Source: Microbacterium sp. zg-Y625
Lineage (GTDB): Bacteria; Actinomycetota; Actinomycetes; Actinomycetales; Microbacteriaceae
Length of the DNA: 64,000 bases
NCBI RefSeq assembly: GCF_030246925.1
Contig: NZ_CP126740.1
Location: 2,294,001 to 2,358,000, forward strand
Direction: 5' to 3'
Part shown: positions 26,960 through 34,611 of the stretch, in pieces
Layout of the letters: every line of letters begins with the position of its first letter
How positions within the stretch are numbered: position 1 is the first letter of the stretch
The notes under the pieces: generated by a model
Seen by the model: the letters and a program-made list of their open reading frames with translations, nothing else
The model's database searches: none
What the model was told of the DNA's origin: nothing
Translations under genes and position numbers: made by a program

Positions 26960-27032
26960 GGGCCTCTAGCTCAGTCGGTAGAGCATCGGACTTTTAATCC
27001 GCGGGTCGTGGGTTCGAGCCCCACGGGGCCCA
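26960..27032 (+). tRNA. tRNA-Lys (anticodon TTT)
   Basis: Full 73-nt cloverleaf. Acceptor GGGCCTC pairs with GGGGCCC (one G-U), D-arm TAGCTCAGTCGGTAGAGC, anticodon loop CTTTTAA with TTT at 26993-26995, T-arm GGTTCGAGCC. The 3' CCA is not encoded. A TAGGCT -10-like box is at 26945-26950. Its 3' end borders a lower-GC accessory stretch, the usual place for integration events, though no repeated 3' half was found. Confidence 0.97.
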
Positions 27033-27373
27033 CTTCATTCTCCTCCTCGTCGACCATTTCGCCTTGGTGCGGATGCCGCGCAGGGTCGCCTGCCTGCGGG
27101 CTTGAACACCTGATCGGATACCGTCTGCCGGTTGCCTTCGGGGTCCGCTCGTTGACAATTCGTGCGGGCGGGTCTCCTGCGACGCGACTGCCGCGATGGC
27201 CATAGTCGACGTCCGCCGACCTGTCACTCACGTCCACGCGCGCAAGGATCCATTCGAGCGAGCGCCTGGAAGCGGAGGGCGCGGGCGCTCGCCCTCGGGG
27301 ATTATGTCACCTCCCCCATCGTGACGGCGGCAACATCGGCGGAGCGATTCTCGACTAGGCGTAGACGCGGGGC
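27033..27373. other. Non-coding stretch after tRNA-Lys (start of accessory region)
   Basis: About 340 bp without a convincing gene on either strand. The minus-strand frame over the tRNA (reading VGPVGLEPTTRGLKV) is a well-known antisense tRNA artefact. I see no integrase, attachment-site duplication or strong hairpin here. GC begins to fall toward the right. Confidence 0.6.
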
Positions 27374-27805
27374 ATGTTTCCGGCGTATTTGTTTACCATG
27401 CACCTCGTCGCGCTTATCATTCGTGCTTCAGCCACCCCAACCGCCCCGGTCGGCGCAGGTGCGGCCGTCTACGGTTCGCCCGGCTTCTGGTTGGCGGCTG
27501 CGGCAGCGTTCGGCGGTCTTCTGCTGATCATTGGTGACACCGTGATCCGATGGAAATCGCTCGCCGCTCAGGCCGAGCTCGCGGGAGCTGCCAAGCGTCT
27601 TGCAGACGCATCTATCGCGTCTCAGACCATGGCGAGCACTAATGCAAACGCACCGGATCTTGGACAGTCGCAAGAACAAGTGACTGAGGCAATAAAGGCC
27701 TATGAAAAGCTGTTCTTGAAGCACCCGCAGTTGGTGGCAGGGGTGACGCTGCTCGTGATCCCAGTTCTCGTCGTGGGGGGCGTGTCATTCGGATCGACCA
27801 GCTAG
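27374..27805 (+). CDS. Hypothetical membrane protein in the tRNA-Lys island
   Basis: Up to 143 residues (ATG 27374; ATG 27398, MHLVALIIRASATP, is an alternative). Two membrane segments are seen at about 35-55 and 120-138, joined by an Ala/Gln-rich soluble helix (AAQAELAGAAKRLADASIAS) that could form a coiled coil. It resembles no named family I recognise; small two-helix proteins of this type occur in actinobacterial islands. Codon use is less GC-biased at third positions than in flanking core genes. Function unknown. Confidence 0.55.
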   Translation: MFPAYLFTMHLVALIIRASATPTAPVGAGAAVYGSPGFWLAAAAAFGGLLLIIGDTVIRWKSLAAQAELAGAAKRLADASIASQTMASTNANAPDLGQSQEQVTEAIKAYEKLFLKHPQLVAGVTLLVIPVLVVGGVSFGSTS

Positions 27806-28329
27806 CGAACTGAACGGATGCCAGCACGAAGACGGTTCCTTCGTTGGCCGCGGCATATCATATTGCCCCGCGAATCTTCCCCCGCATCTCTCAGCTCCAG
27901 CGCCCGCAGGACGAGCGCCCCGGATCTGCGCAGCAATCGAGGCGCAGAGACCGGCCCTCCGCGAGACGGATCTCTTCGCAATCGACGCGTGTCCGGGCAG
28001 GAATCCGCGCGGGCACTTGCACAGCGCCGTACGTGATCGGGCTGCGATGAGTTGTGTTGAGGATCAGGTAGCCCTACACAGGGACCAAGATTGGTCACTC
28101 GATTATGATCCCCGTTTCCGCTTGCTTCTTCTGCATGCACCCATTCACGAAGCTTTTGGCCTGACCTGGCGAGAATGCTGTGACCCATATGTCAGAAAGC
28201 GGATCTACACCCCCCGAACCGAACCCCACCTCGTCACGATCTGAGGCCTCAGCCCCGCCCCCGCCGCTGATTTGTGGCGCCTGCGGTGCCGGTTCCCAAG
28301 TGGGCGGTGTCGGCCGGTTCAGGAAGATG
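27806..28329. other. Lower-GC stretch without a convincing gene
   Basis: About 520 bp. Several short frames exist on both strands; the most protein-like is 28047-28244 (+), starting MSCVEDQVALHRDQDWSLDY, but it has no ribosome site and competing frames are equally long. I treat this as decayed or non-coding island DNA. Confidence 0.4.
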
Positions 28330-28458
28330 TCATGCGGAGTCGGCGACGGAACCGGTGCGGGGCAGAGGCGGTATGAGCACCTCGTCGCGATCTTGCCGGC
28401 CCATCCCCCAAATAACCCTTTCGTTGATCTTCCCCCAGTCGATTCCGCCGTCCGTCAT
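28330..28458 (-). CDS. Small unknown protein (42 aa)
   Basis: A 42-residue frame starting MTDGGIDWGKINERVIWGMG and ending RTGSVADSA. Its ATG overlaps the stop of the preceding broken gene by 4 nt (ATGA), the coupling pattern of real gene pairs, which is the main reason to list it. Soluble, no known motif. Function unknown. Confidence 0.4.
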   Translation of the reverse strand: MTDGGIDWGKINERVIWGMGRQDRDEVLIPPLPRTGSVADSA

Positions 28459-28610
28459 GATGCCGCCTCGCGGGCGGTATCCACACGCAAAAAGATGTCG
28501 CGTGCCGCATCCAACGTCTCTGGCGCAACAAGCGGAGTGATGTTGACAGATTGTCCAGTCCGCTACGCGCTCGTCGGGCTGTTCGCAATCGTCAGCAAGA
28601 AGTCGTCCAT
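28455..28610 (-). pseudogene. Small gene with in-frame amber stop
   Basis: Starts at ATG 28610 behind a strong GGAGGA site, reads MDDFLLTIANSPTSA, meets TAG at codon 16 (28565-28563), and then continues in the same frame with protein-like sequence (RTGQSVNITPLVAPETLDAA...) to TGA at 28455. The full reading would be 51 codons. A single CAG-to-TAG change explains it. Neighbouring frames on both sides also look like one small decaying operon. Recoding is possible but less likely. Confidence 0.4.
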
Positions 28611-28641
28611 TGGTCCTCCTCGATCTGCGTTCCCCCGCATC

Positions 28642-28900
28642 CTATGACTGCTTGAGATCGGACGCCGTTCTCCGGATCCCGACCAGGTTGTAGCTCGTCG
28701 AAGTTTCGACGTTCGTCGCCTCTGACCGTGGAGGAGGTGGTTGGGCAGTACGAGCCCGCCCGCGCAACCACTCGCCCGAGGGCCTCCCAAGACTCTGGCA
28801 GCTCAACTGGCAGCATCCGAAAGATGCCCACGGACTCAATTAGCCAGGGCGGTTCCGGCGCGTACGGAGGTCCTCCGAGGAGTAGCCCCCGTGCGCGCAT
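28642..28900 (-). pseudogene. Possible frameshifted gene upstream of the amber-broken gene
   Basis: From ATG 28900 the frame reads MRARGLLLGGPPYAP and VGIFRMLPVELPESWEALG, then loses its character; another frame continues plausibly near 28740 with TNVETSTSYNLVGIRRTA and stops at 28642, 31 nt before the next start. This suggests a frameshift around 28735-28745. Weak evidence, given only because the spacing fits an operon with the two following small frames. Confidence 0.25.
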
Positions 28901-29003
28901 AGGGATGCAGAACAAACGCGGTCGAGACTGACTATCGCTGTCGGCGAATCAGCGCGTCGCGCGCATAGACTTCGCTCACGTTCGGGAGGACAACGGTGCA
29001 GAT

Positions 29004-29429
29004 GTGGATAGTGCGCGCGGTTCAGTTCACCGCCTAATCAGTGCGGTAGTCATCGGCGCGATTGTCGGGGGAGCGGTAGCGTTCGGCGGAAGATACCTGT
29101 TCCACGCCGTCCTGACCTACCTTCGCCCTGATCCGTACCTGTCGTCGGATGTTCAGCCGTTGGTTCTCGCGCTGGTCGTGACAGTCGGAGGCTTTGTCGC
29201 GCTAGTCGGCGCCATGATGCGCGCTGCCGCGCACGGTCACGACGGAAACAAGATGAGGCGGTATGACCTCAACGGAAAACTTCTTGCGGTGACGGCCGGC
29301 GTGATTGCCAGCCTAGGAGCAACAGGTGCGCTCCCGTTCGAGGTGGGCCTGGTCGTCATCGTGCTAGAGACGCTGGTTCTGCTCGCCGTGTGCATTGTGC
29401 TAGTTCGTGCAGTGCCTGACGAACACTAG
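29004..29429 (+). CDS. Hypothetical membrane protein, island
   Basis: About 141 residues from GTG 29004, with four membrane segments (about 11-36, 47-68, 88-105, 111-133) and a cytoplasmic loop containing HGHDGNKMRRYDLNGK. The start is uncertain: GGGAGGA at 28984-28990 fits better with GTG 28996, which is in another frame and would stop after 13 codons. Either the start lies at 29004 with a distant ribosome site or a frameshift is present. No named family recognised. Confidence 0.6.
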   Translation: MDSARGSVHRLISAVVIGAIVGGAVAFGGRYLFHAVLTYLRPDPYLSSDVQPLVLALVVTVGGFVALVGAMMRAAAHGHDGNKMRRYDLNGKLLAVTAGVIASLGATGALPFEVGLVVIVLETLVLLAVCIVLVRAVPDEH

Positions 29430-29628
29430 GGCGCCCAGCTCTGCGCGTCAGCTACATCGCGGCGCAGGGGCCTTCACGGCAGTTGGAGTAGCGAGGAAGG
29501 GTCGCTCCCCGCCCCGTCGTTAGTATTCAGCGACCGCAGAGGGATCCCGCCGCGCACCTTCGTGTATTGGCCGGACGAGGACCGTTGACCGGCGTGGCCG
29601 CCGGGGGACGCAGAACGCGACGAGACGC

Positions 29629-30174
29629 TTACCTACCTGTCGCCAAGCGCAGCTCGTCCATAACCCGCTCGACGTTCTCTAGCTTGTCGAATGGCCCTGG
29701 CATCCGGAACACCTTCGCCCCCCAAGCAGTCCGCTTCGCCTGAAGTCCTGGCTTCCCTTCCCGGCCAAGAAGCACTTTGACGGGATGCCTAAACACGCAG
29801 ACGACGAGTTCCACGTTGCGGCTCCCCAACTTCTCGGCAAGGAGTGCGCTCCCATGCCGAATCTCGTCCGGATGCACGTCCTTTTCCCCACGACTTGCGC
29901 GCTTTACAATGTCCGTGAACCCTACGCCGGACTCGGCCGCTGCCTCCTCGAACCACCGACCGGAAGTATGCCGAAAGAGCCCTGCCGAGGCGAGCCGCCG
30001 CAACTGGGTTTGCCCGACCTGACCCTGATAGTAGTGGCCTGCAGCAACGCTCGCCGGTGCGGGATTCAGGCCGACAATCATGGCTTGCATCTCGGCCGGC
30101 CAGACGTCAGCCAAAGTGAGCACGTCAGCGCCCATCCAATCCTCGCGCGCCTGGTATCCGATTAGGTCCGTCAT
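29629..30174 (-). CDS. Mismatch-specific uracil-DNA glycosylase, Mug-like
   Basis: DNA repair protein of about 181 residues, starting MTDLIGYQAREDWMGADVL. The family motif near the active site is AMIVGLNPAPASVAAGHYY (Mug: GINPG...), followed by GFTDIVKRASRGEKDV. The C-terminal half has VELVVCVFRHPVKVLLGR and AWGAKVFRMPGPF. ATG 30174 is the first good start; the longer frame is a shadow. The gene lies alone in the accessory stretch, so it may have been acquired. Enzymatic specificity (G:U or G:T mispairs) is inferred from the family. Confidence 0.75.
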   Translation of the reverse strand: MTDLIGYQAREDWMGADVLTLADVWPAEMQAMIVGLNPAPASVAAGHYYQGQVGQTQLRRLASAGLFRHTSGRWFEEAAAESGVGFTDIVKRASRGEKDVHPDEIRHGSALLAEKLGSRNVELVVCVFRHPVKVLLGREGKPGLQAKRTAWGAKVFRMPGPFDKLENVERVMDELRLATGR

Positions 30175-30285
30175 GCTGGCCACCCTAGTTGACCGATACG
30201 GCGCGTTCGGCGACCGGCTAACGACCGGAACCTGCACGTGACCGACTAGCTTTCGGTCGACTCCATCCGGTGCGATGGTGGCCGC

Positions 30286-30513
30286 ATGGAGATCATCGAG
30301 TGGTGGCCGAAGCTGGACTCCGACGCCAAGGCGTGGCTCATCGCCCACAACGGCGAAGCGGTGTCGCCGGAGGTGATGAGCAAGATCGCGACGGCCGGCG
30401 GCTCCGTGACCTCGAGCGCGTGGTGGGTCGGCGAGTCAGGACCCGATGGCTTCTTTCTCTCGGACGAAGCAGTCGACTGGATCGAGGCCGCCGCGAACGA
30501 CGAACCCGACTGA
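30286..30513 (+). CDS. Small acidic protein of unknown function (75 aa)
   Basis: Starts MEIIEWWPKLDSDAKAWLIA and ends EAVDWIEAAANDEPD; acidic, soluble, with four Trp residues. The composition is protein-like and the frame has no serious competitor. No ribosome site is obvious. I do not recognise a domain. Confidence 0.55.
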   Translation: MEIIEWWPKLDSDAKAWLIAHNGEAVSPEVMSKIATAGGSVTSSAWWVGESGPDGFFLSDEAVDWIEAAANDEPD

Positions 30514-30615
30514 TTCGTGCGCGGCGGAGGACCCTTTACAGGTCGTGCCGTCACGAGTATGGTTCGTGCCAGTCGCGCGCGTAATCGGGGATCGGCGCGC
30601 CGAAACTGGGGATCA

Positions 30616-30726
30616 ATGGTGCGCTCCACATTTCGTACGCTCGGAATGATCATGGTACTGGCGGCGTCGGCTATCGCCCTCGCGGGTTGCACATTTCGGT
30701 GGCCGCACATCGAGTGGCCGCTCTAG
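30616..30726 (+). CDS. Very small putative lipoprotein (36 aa)
   Basis: Starts MVRSTFRTLGMIMVLAASA and continues to a lipobox-like ALAGC followed by only about 12 residues. Charged n-region, hydrophobic core and cysteine are well placed. GGGGAT lies shortly before the ATG. It could be a lipopeptide or a truncated lipoprotein. The next gene starts 8 nt after the stop. Confidence 0.4.
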   Translation: MVRSTFRTLGMIMVLAASAIALAGCTFRWPHIEWPL

Positions 30727-30733
30727 GCGACCA

Positions 30734-31237
30734 ATGAGGTGTCAATGTGGCGATGACCTGGACTGGGTAAACCTCGTCGCCACTGTTGGCTCCGTGGTCG
30801 TCGGTCTGGCCGCAGTGATGATCGCATTGGTGATAGCCGAGCGCGAACGAACCAAGCGGGACCTCGCTGCGTATCGCGACGCGAGGCGCGATGCCTACGC
30901 CAATTTTCTGAGCGCCTACTACGTTTTTCTGGCCCGAGCTCGGACGCTGTTCGCGCAGCCCGACGCGAGAGTGATGGAGTCGTTGCAAGCGGCGATCAGC
31001 AGGCTAGGGCTCGTGGCGCCAGCCCGCGTCCGAAACCAGGTTCGTCGCGTTCGTCGCGCATCAGGCGCGCTCTTTGAAGCAAGGGGCAAATCTCGGAAGA
31101 GAGCGCGAGCAGTACTGAGTCTCGAACTGAAAAAGCTCGAACGTGTGATGTATGAAGATGTGAGACCTCCTGGCAGTCCTCAATGGGATGAGGACCGAGA
31201 CCCTGAGGCCGCTAGCGACGCCGGTGGGAAGGCATAG
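30734..31237 (+). CDS. Hypothetical protein with one membrane helix
   Basis: 167 residues. One N-terminal membrane segment (about 13-34, VATVGSVVVGLAAVMIALVI), then a long basic helical cytoplasmic region (ERERTKRDLAAYRDARRDAY and RNQVRRVRRASG) and an acidic C-terminal tail. This layout, a single helix plus a charged coiled region, is seen in many island proteins of unknown role. Start ATG 30734 lies 8 nt after the small lipoprotein. Confidence 0.6.
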   Translation: MRCQCGDDLDWVNLVATVGSVVVGLAAVMIALVIAERERTKRDLAAYRDARRDAYANFLSAYYVFLARARTLFAQPDARVMESLQAAISRLGLVAPARVRNQVRRVRRASGALFEARGKSRKRARAVLSLELKKLERVMYEDVRPPGSPQWDEDRDPEAASDAGGKA

Positions 31238-31370
31238 TCAGTTGCCCGGCGTCAGTGCGCTTGCCCAGCGCAGCGCTGAAGTGAAGCGGGCGCTCTGAGC
31301 CCAGGCCAACTGGACATCGTGTTCTTCCTTCGCGCTCTGCTCATGAGCGGCGGTTGCCCATCCTCATCGT

Positions 31371-31697
31371 GTGGCGTCAGTAGCGCGGCACGACTCTGGG
31401 CCTACGGATAGAAGGGTCTCGACCACGGATCAGGACCTCACCGCTCAACGCGACGCGCTCCTGCGTTTGGGCGTTCAGGATGCGCACATCTACGTCGACC
31501 ACGGCATGACCGGCGCGAATCGCGCTCGACCGGGATTGCGGGAGGCGCTTGCCGCGGTGCGAAGCGGAGACACCCTCGTCGTGACGAAACTCGACCGGCT
31601 CGCCCGGTCGACTGCTGTTCAACGTGCTCGCCATGGTGGTGCGCGGACGCGCCCGTCACGCGACGGGTCAGTCCACCTTCTTCAACGGACTAGTTAG
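31371..31697 (+). pseudogene. Serine recombinase (resolvase/invertase) remnant with internal deletion
   Basis: The frame contains RVSTTDQDLTAQRDALLRLG, including the catalytic serine, then VDHGMTGANRARPGL and GDTLVVTKLDRLARS, the N-terminal half of a Tn3/Hin-type resolvase domain. Directly at LARS it runs out of frame; the bases 31606-31638 read in another frame give GRLLFNVLAMV, which normally lies about 40 residues further on. So an internal deletion joined these two segments. The C-terminal DNA-binding domain is missing. This is a dead mobile-element gene. Confidence 0.8.
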
Positions 31698-31873
31698 TCC
31701 CGGTGGACTGGGAGACGTCGCTCGTCTGCGAGCTGACGGGAATATGACAACATCCCGTGCGTGATCGCGAGCCGAATCACCATGTAGATGAGCAGCAGGT
31801 TGATGATCAGCCCCAAGAGACCAGCCGATATCACCAGGATCCAGTAGTACGACTGAGTAGGGTCGAGAGGCAT
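31694..31873 (-). CDS. Small membrane protein (59 aa)
   Basis: Starts MPLDPTQSYYWILVISAG; one long hydrophobic stretch at about 10-36 followed by a basic tail (SYSRQLADERRLPVHRD). ATG 31873 is chosen because the upstream part of the frame is not protein-like. It ends over the last codon of the resolvase remnant. Function unknown. Confidence 0.5.
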   Translation of the reverse strand: MPLDPTQSYYWILVISAGLLGLIINLLLIYMVIRLAITHGMLSYSRQLADERRLPVHRD

Positions 31874-32193
31874 GCCTTCAACGTAGTGGTGGCGGCGATC
31901 CGTTCCGCTCGCGCCGCGTCGGTAAGGCGTACCTGCGGCCTTTGAGCCAGAAAGCCCACATGCGGATCCTCCTGTGCGCACGCGGGCTGGTGCGCGGCGC
32001 TGTCGGCACTACAACGCGGAGCGGCTGGTCGCCCGTTGGGCTGTAGGCCGGGTCGGGCTGATCGTCGTCGGCACGATCCTGCAGCCCGGCCTCGGCGCGG
32101 CATCCCTCGTCGCAGCCGGAATGGTGGCGGCGGCAGGGACCGGACGACTCCGCTCGCACGGAGCCACCGGTCCCGGCCGCAGCAGCAGCCCTC
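31874..32193. other. Right end of the accessory stretch, no supported gene
   Basis: About 320 bp. A plus-strand frame from 31974 contains a hydrophobic part (RVGLIVVGTILQPGLGAAS) but has no ribosome site and runs into the SDR gene on the other strand. GC returns to the backbone level here. Confidence 0.4.
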
Positions 32194-32913
32194 TCAGCCG
32201 AGCAGCGCAGTGATCTTCGCGTAGAACTCGGCGCGGTCGCCCGCCACCGATTCCTTCACCATCGCGGTCCAGTCATCGACGATCACCTCGATGTCGCCGC
32301 GGGCCAGGCCGTCGAACGCGGCGCGCGGCACGTCACGGGGGTCGATCTTGGGCCCGTCGTAGCCGTCCATCATGTCGGTGTCGGCGGCGCCGAGCAGCAC
32401 GCCCTGAACGAGGGTGCCCTGCGAGGCGAGCTCGAGCCGCACACCGTTGGTCATATTCCATTCCGCGGCCTTCGCGGCCCCGTACGCCCCGGCCCCCGGG
32501 CTCACGAACCACGACAGCGCCGAGAGCACGTTCACGATCGCTCCCCCGCCGTTGGCCGCGAGCACGGGACTGAACGCGCGGATCACGTCGAGCGTGCCCC
32601 AGAAGTGGGTGTCCATCTCGCGGCGGATCTCGGCGAGATCACTCGTGACGAGCTGGGCACCGCTGGAGATGCCGGCGCTGTTGATGAGCAGCGTCACGTC
32701 CGTCGCTGCTTCCGCCGCGGCGACGACCGACGCGTCGTCCAAAAGATCGAGGTGCAGCGGCACGACTCGCGCGTCGTCGAAGTCGAGGCTTTCGGGGCGA
32801 CGGGCCGTCGCATAGACCTTGCTGGCCCCTCGCTCGAGCAGTTCGAGGACGAACTGCCGTCCGATTCCACGGTTCGCTCCGGTGACGAGGGCGACCTGCT
32901 GTGTGACGTTCAT
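32194..32913 (-). CDS. Short-chain dehydrogenase/reductase
   Basis: NAD(P)-dependent oxidoreductase of the SDR family, 239 residues. Cofactor motif TGANRGIG near the N-terminus, NSAGIS in place of NNAG, and catalytic Ser...Tyr-x-x-x-Lys in VLSALSWFVSPGAGAYGAAK. The substrate is unknown. Divergent from a MerR regulator gene; the space between holds a promoter with a long 19-20 bp spacer, characteristic of MerR-controlled genes, so this SDR is the likely target. Confidence 0.92.
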   Translation of the reverse strand: MNVTQQVALVTGANRGIGRQFVLELLERGASKVYATARRPESLDFDDARVVPLHLDLLDDASVVAAAEAATDVTLLINSAGISSGAQLVTSDLAEIRREMDTHFWGTLDVIRAFSPVLAANGGGAIVNVLSALSWFVSPGAGAYGAAKAAEWNMTNGVRLELASQGTLVQGVLLGAADTDMMDGYDGPKIDPRDVPRAAFDGLARGDIEVIVDDWTAMVKESVAGDRAEFYAKITALLG

Positions 32914-32972
32914 TGCTTGTTCTCTTCCATCTGACTCTTCGGTGGCCGGCCGGATTCGGCCCGCCGACGGCT

Positions 32973-33004
32973 ACGCTAAGACCTGACATCAACGTCAACG
33001 TCAA
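32973..33004 (-). promoter_or_regulatory. MerR-type promoter/operator of the SDR gene
   Basis: Minus strand: TTGACG (33004-32999) and TAGCGT (32978-32973) with a 20-bp spacer (19 if read as TTAGCG). TTGACG is repeated at 32998-32993 and nearly again just after. The over-long spacer between -35 and -10 is the hallmark of promoters activated by MerR proteins, whose gene is divergent here. Confidence 0.5.
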
Positions 33005-33038
33005 GTCCGCGTTCACGCGGGTGCAACAGGAGCGGAGG

Positions 33039-33491
33039 ATGCCGGTGCGCATTGGAGAAGTCGCGCGTCAGGCCGGGGTCAGCGCGCGGGCGCTGCGGTA
33101 CTACGAGGAGCAAGGACTGCTCTCCTCCGAGCGCACGGACAGCGGCCAGCGGATCTACCCGCCGTCGGCCGTCGAGCGCGTGCGGCTGATCCAGCAGCTG
33201 TTCACCGCGGGGCTGCCGAGCCGCACCATCCTGCGCCTCATGCCCTGCATCGAGGCAGGACAGGCGTCGCCCGACGTGTTCGAGCTGATGGCCCAGGAAC
33301 GCGAGCGCATCACCACCGCCATGGCGGAACTCGCCGCCGCCCGCAACGCTCTCGATCGCCTCATCCAGATCGCGAATCATCCAACCCCGGAGCATTGCCC
33401 CGCCCTGCGTGATCCGGCGTGGGCGCCGTACCGCGCCCCCGACGAATCCGCGGCGGGCGCAGTCCCCGTGGGCGCGAGCACGGCAGCCTGA
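33039..33491 (+). CDS. MerR-family transcriptional regulator
   Basis: About 150 residues. N-terminal winged helix IGEVARQAGVSARALRYYEEQGLL followed by SGQRIYPPSAVERVRLIQQL, a dimerisation coiled coil (about 80-120), and a short C-terminal part containing EHCPALRDPAW. Only one cysteine is seen, so metal sensing of the classic type is not indicated; it may sense an organic ligand or redox state. ATG 33039 follows GGAGG; the open frame above is non-coding operator DNA. Likely controls the divergent SDR gene. Confidence 0.9.
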   Translation: MPVRIGEVARQAGVSARALRYYEEQGLLSSERTDSGQRIYPPSAVERVRLIQQLFTAGLPSRTILRLMPCIEAGQASPDVFELMAQERERITTAMAELAAARNALDRLIQIANHPTPEHCPALRDPAWAPYRAPDESAAGAVPVGASTAA

Positions 33492-33550
33492 CGGCCACCA
33501 CCCGCCGGCTCAGCCTGAGGCCCGTGTCGCACCCATGCGAGACTCGAACC

Positions 33551-33814
33551 GTGAGCCTCAAGCAGCAGCGACTTCAGATCGAAGCCAAGCGCAGCACCGG
33601 TGTGCTGTTCTGCGTCCTGGGCGCGATCATGGCCGCGGTGAGCCTGTGGGTGCTGCTCGGCGACCCGCAGAACATCGGCGGCTGGCTCTCCGCCGTGACG
33701 CCCCTCATCCTCATCCCCCTCGGGGTCTTCAACCTCGTCACCTATCGACGAGAGCTCGCGGCGTTCGAAGCCGAGCACGGCGAGGACGCAGGTCGGCAGG
33801 ACCCGGTGGCCTGA
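33551..33814 (+). CDS. Small two-helix membrane protein (87 aa)
   Basis: Starts (GTG) SLKQQRLQIEAKRSTGVLF; membrane helices at about 16-37 and 47-65, then an acidic tail (AFEAEHGEDAGRQDPVA). GTG 33551 is chosen because the region above it overlaps the merR C-terminus in another frame. A GAGACT box 6 nt before the start could be a -10, giving a leaderless mRNA. Unknown function. Confidence 0.65.
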   Translation: MSLKQQRLQIEAKRSTGVLFCVLGAIMAAVSLWVLLGDPQNIGGWLSAVTPLILIPLGVFNLVTYRRELAAFEAEHGEDAGRQDPVA

Positions 33815-33865
33815 GGCCCGATCCGGCATCGTGCGCTGCGGCGGATGTGCGATCGCCGGGCAGGG

Positions 33866-34558
33866 TCACAGATTGCCGAAGGTGTAGTACCACGCGTTCG
33901 CGCGGAGACCGGCGACCGTCGTCGCATCCTCATCGAGATCCAGAATGACGATGCGTGTCGGCTCAGCGGTCGAGTCGAACAGCGCGGGGTCCGCAGGCTC
34001 CGCTGCAAGGGGGATCTCAGGTGTCGGCCGCGCACCGAGCGCGCGCGCCGTATCTACGGTGTCTCCGACACCGATGCCGGACACGGTGCGGATGGGGACG
34101 CCGGCGAGATCCGGGACCTCGACGACGATTGTGACGTGGCGGCACTCGGGGAGACACTCCTCGCTGAATCCCGTGGTGATGAGCAGTCCCGGCCACGCGT
34201 AGTCCGTCGTGAACCGCGCCCCCTGCGCGCCGCCGGGAGAGGTCGTTTCGGTGGGCTCCACTCCAAGAGTGGCGCTGAGCGCGGAGACGTAGGGGGCGGG
34301 ATCGACGCCAGCGAAGACGAGCTGCGCCTCCACCGCACCGCCGTCATCGAGCAGAGTGATGTCCGTCGCGCTCACAACGATCGCGGAGAGGTCCGGCGGT
34401 GGTGTGGGGCTGGGAGTCGGGGGCGTCGGCGACGACGATGGAGCGACGGCAGGGCGGCTGGGCGTGGGATCTGCGTCGCGGGAGCCTCCCCCGGTGCACC
34501 CCGCCCCACCGACCACGATCATCGCCGCGAGAACTACGACGCCGAATCTTCGCCTCAT
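33866..34558 (-). CDS. Putative secreted lipoprotein
   Basis: 230 residues. Signal sequence with Arg-rich start and lipobox VGGAGC (Cys 21), a Pro/Ser/Thr linker (about 28-55, PSSSPTPPTPSPTPPP), then a globular part with two Cys (EECLPECRHV) that may form a disulfide. No recognised domain. Transcribed leftward, separate from kdpE (53 bp). Not clearly linked to its neighbours. Confidence 0.75.
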   Translation of the reverse strand: MRRRFGVVVLAAMIVVGGAGCTGGGSRDADPTPSRPAVAPSSSPTPPTPSPTPPPDLSAIVVSATDITLLDDGGAVEAQLVFAGVDPAPYVSALSATLGVEPTETTSPGGAQGARFTTDYAWPGLLITTGFSEECLPECRHVTIVVEVPDLAGVPIRTVSGIGVGDTVDTARALGARPTPEIPLAAEPADPALFDSTAEPTRIVILDLDEDATTVAGLRANAWYYTFGNL

Positions 34559-34611
34559 GGGTGAAGTATCACAGAAGACTCATAGTTACCGTGGCACCGA
34601 TGCGACCGGCC

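Noticed and set aside
26971..27237. Minus-strand frame with VGPVGLEPTTRGLKV over tRNA-Lys
   Set aside because: Known antisense translation artefact of tRNA genes.
27033..32190. Defence island
   Set aside because: No restriction-modification, CRISPR, toxin-antitoxin, retron or nuclease motifs recognised.
31974..32213. 79-codon plus-strand frame with a hydrophobic segment
   Set aside because: No ribosome site, overlaps the SDR gene end, composition not convincing.
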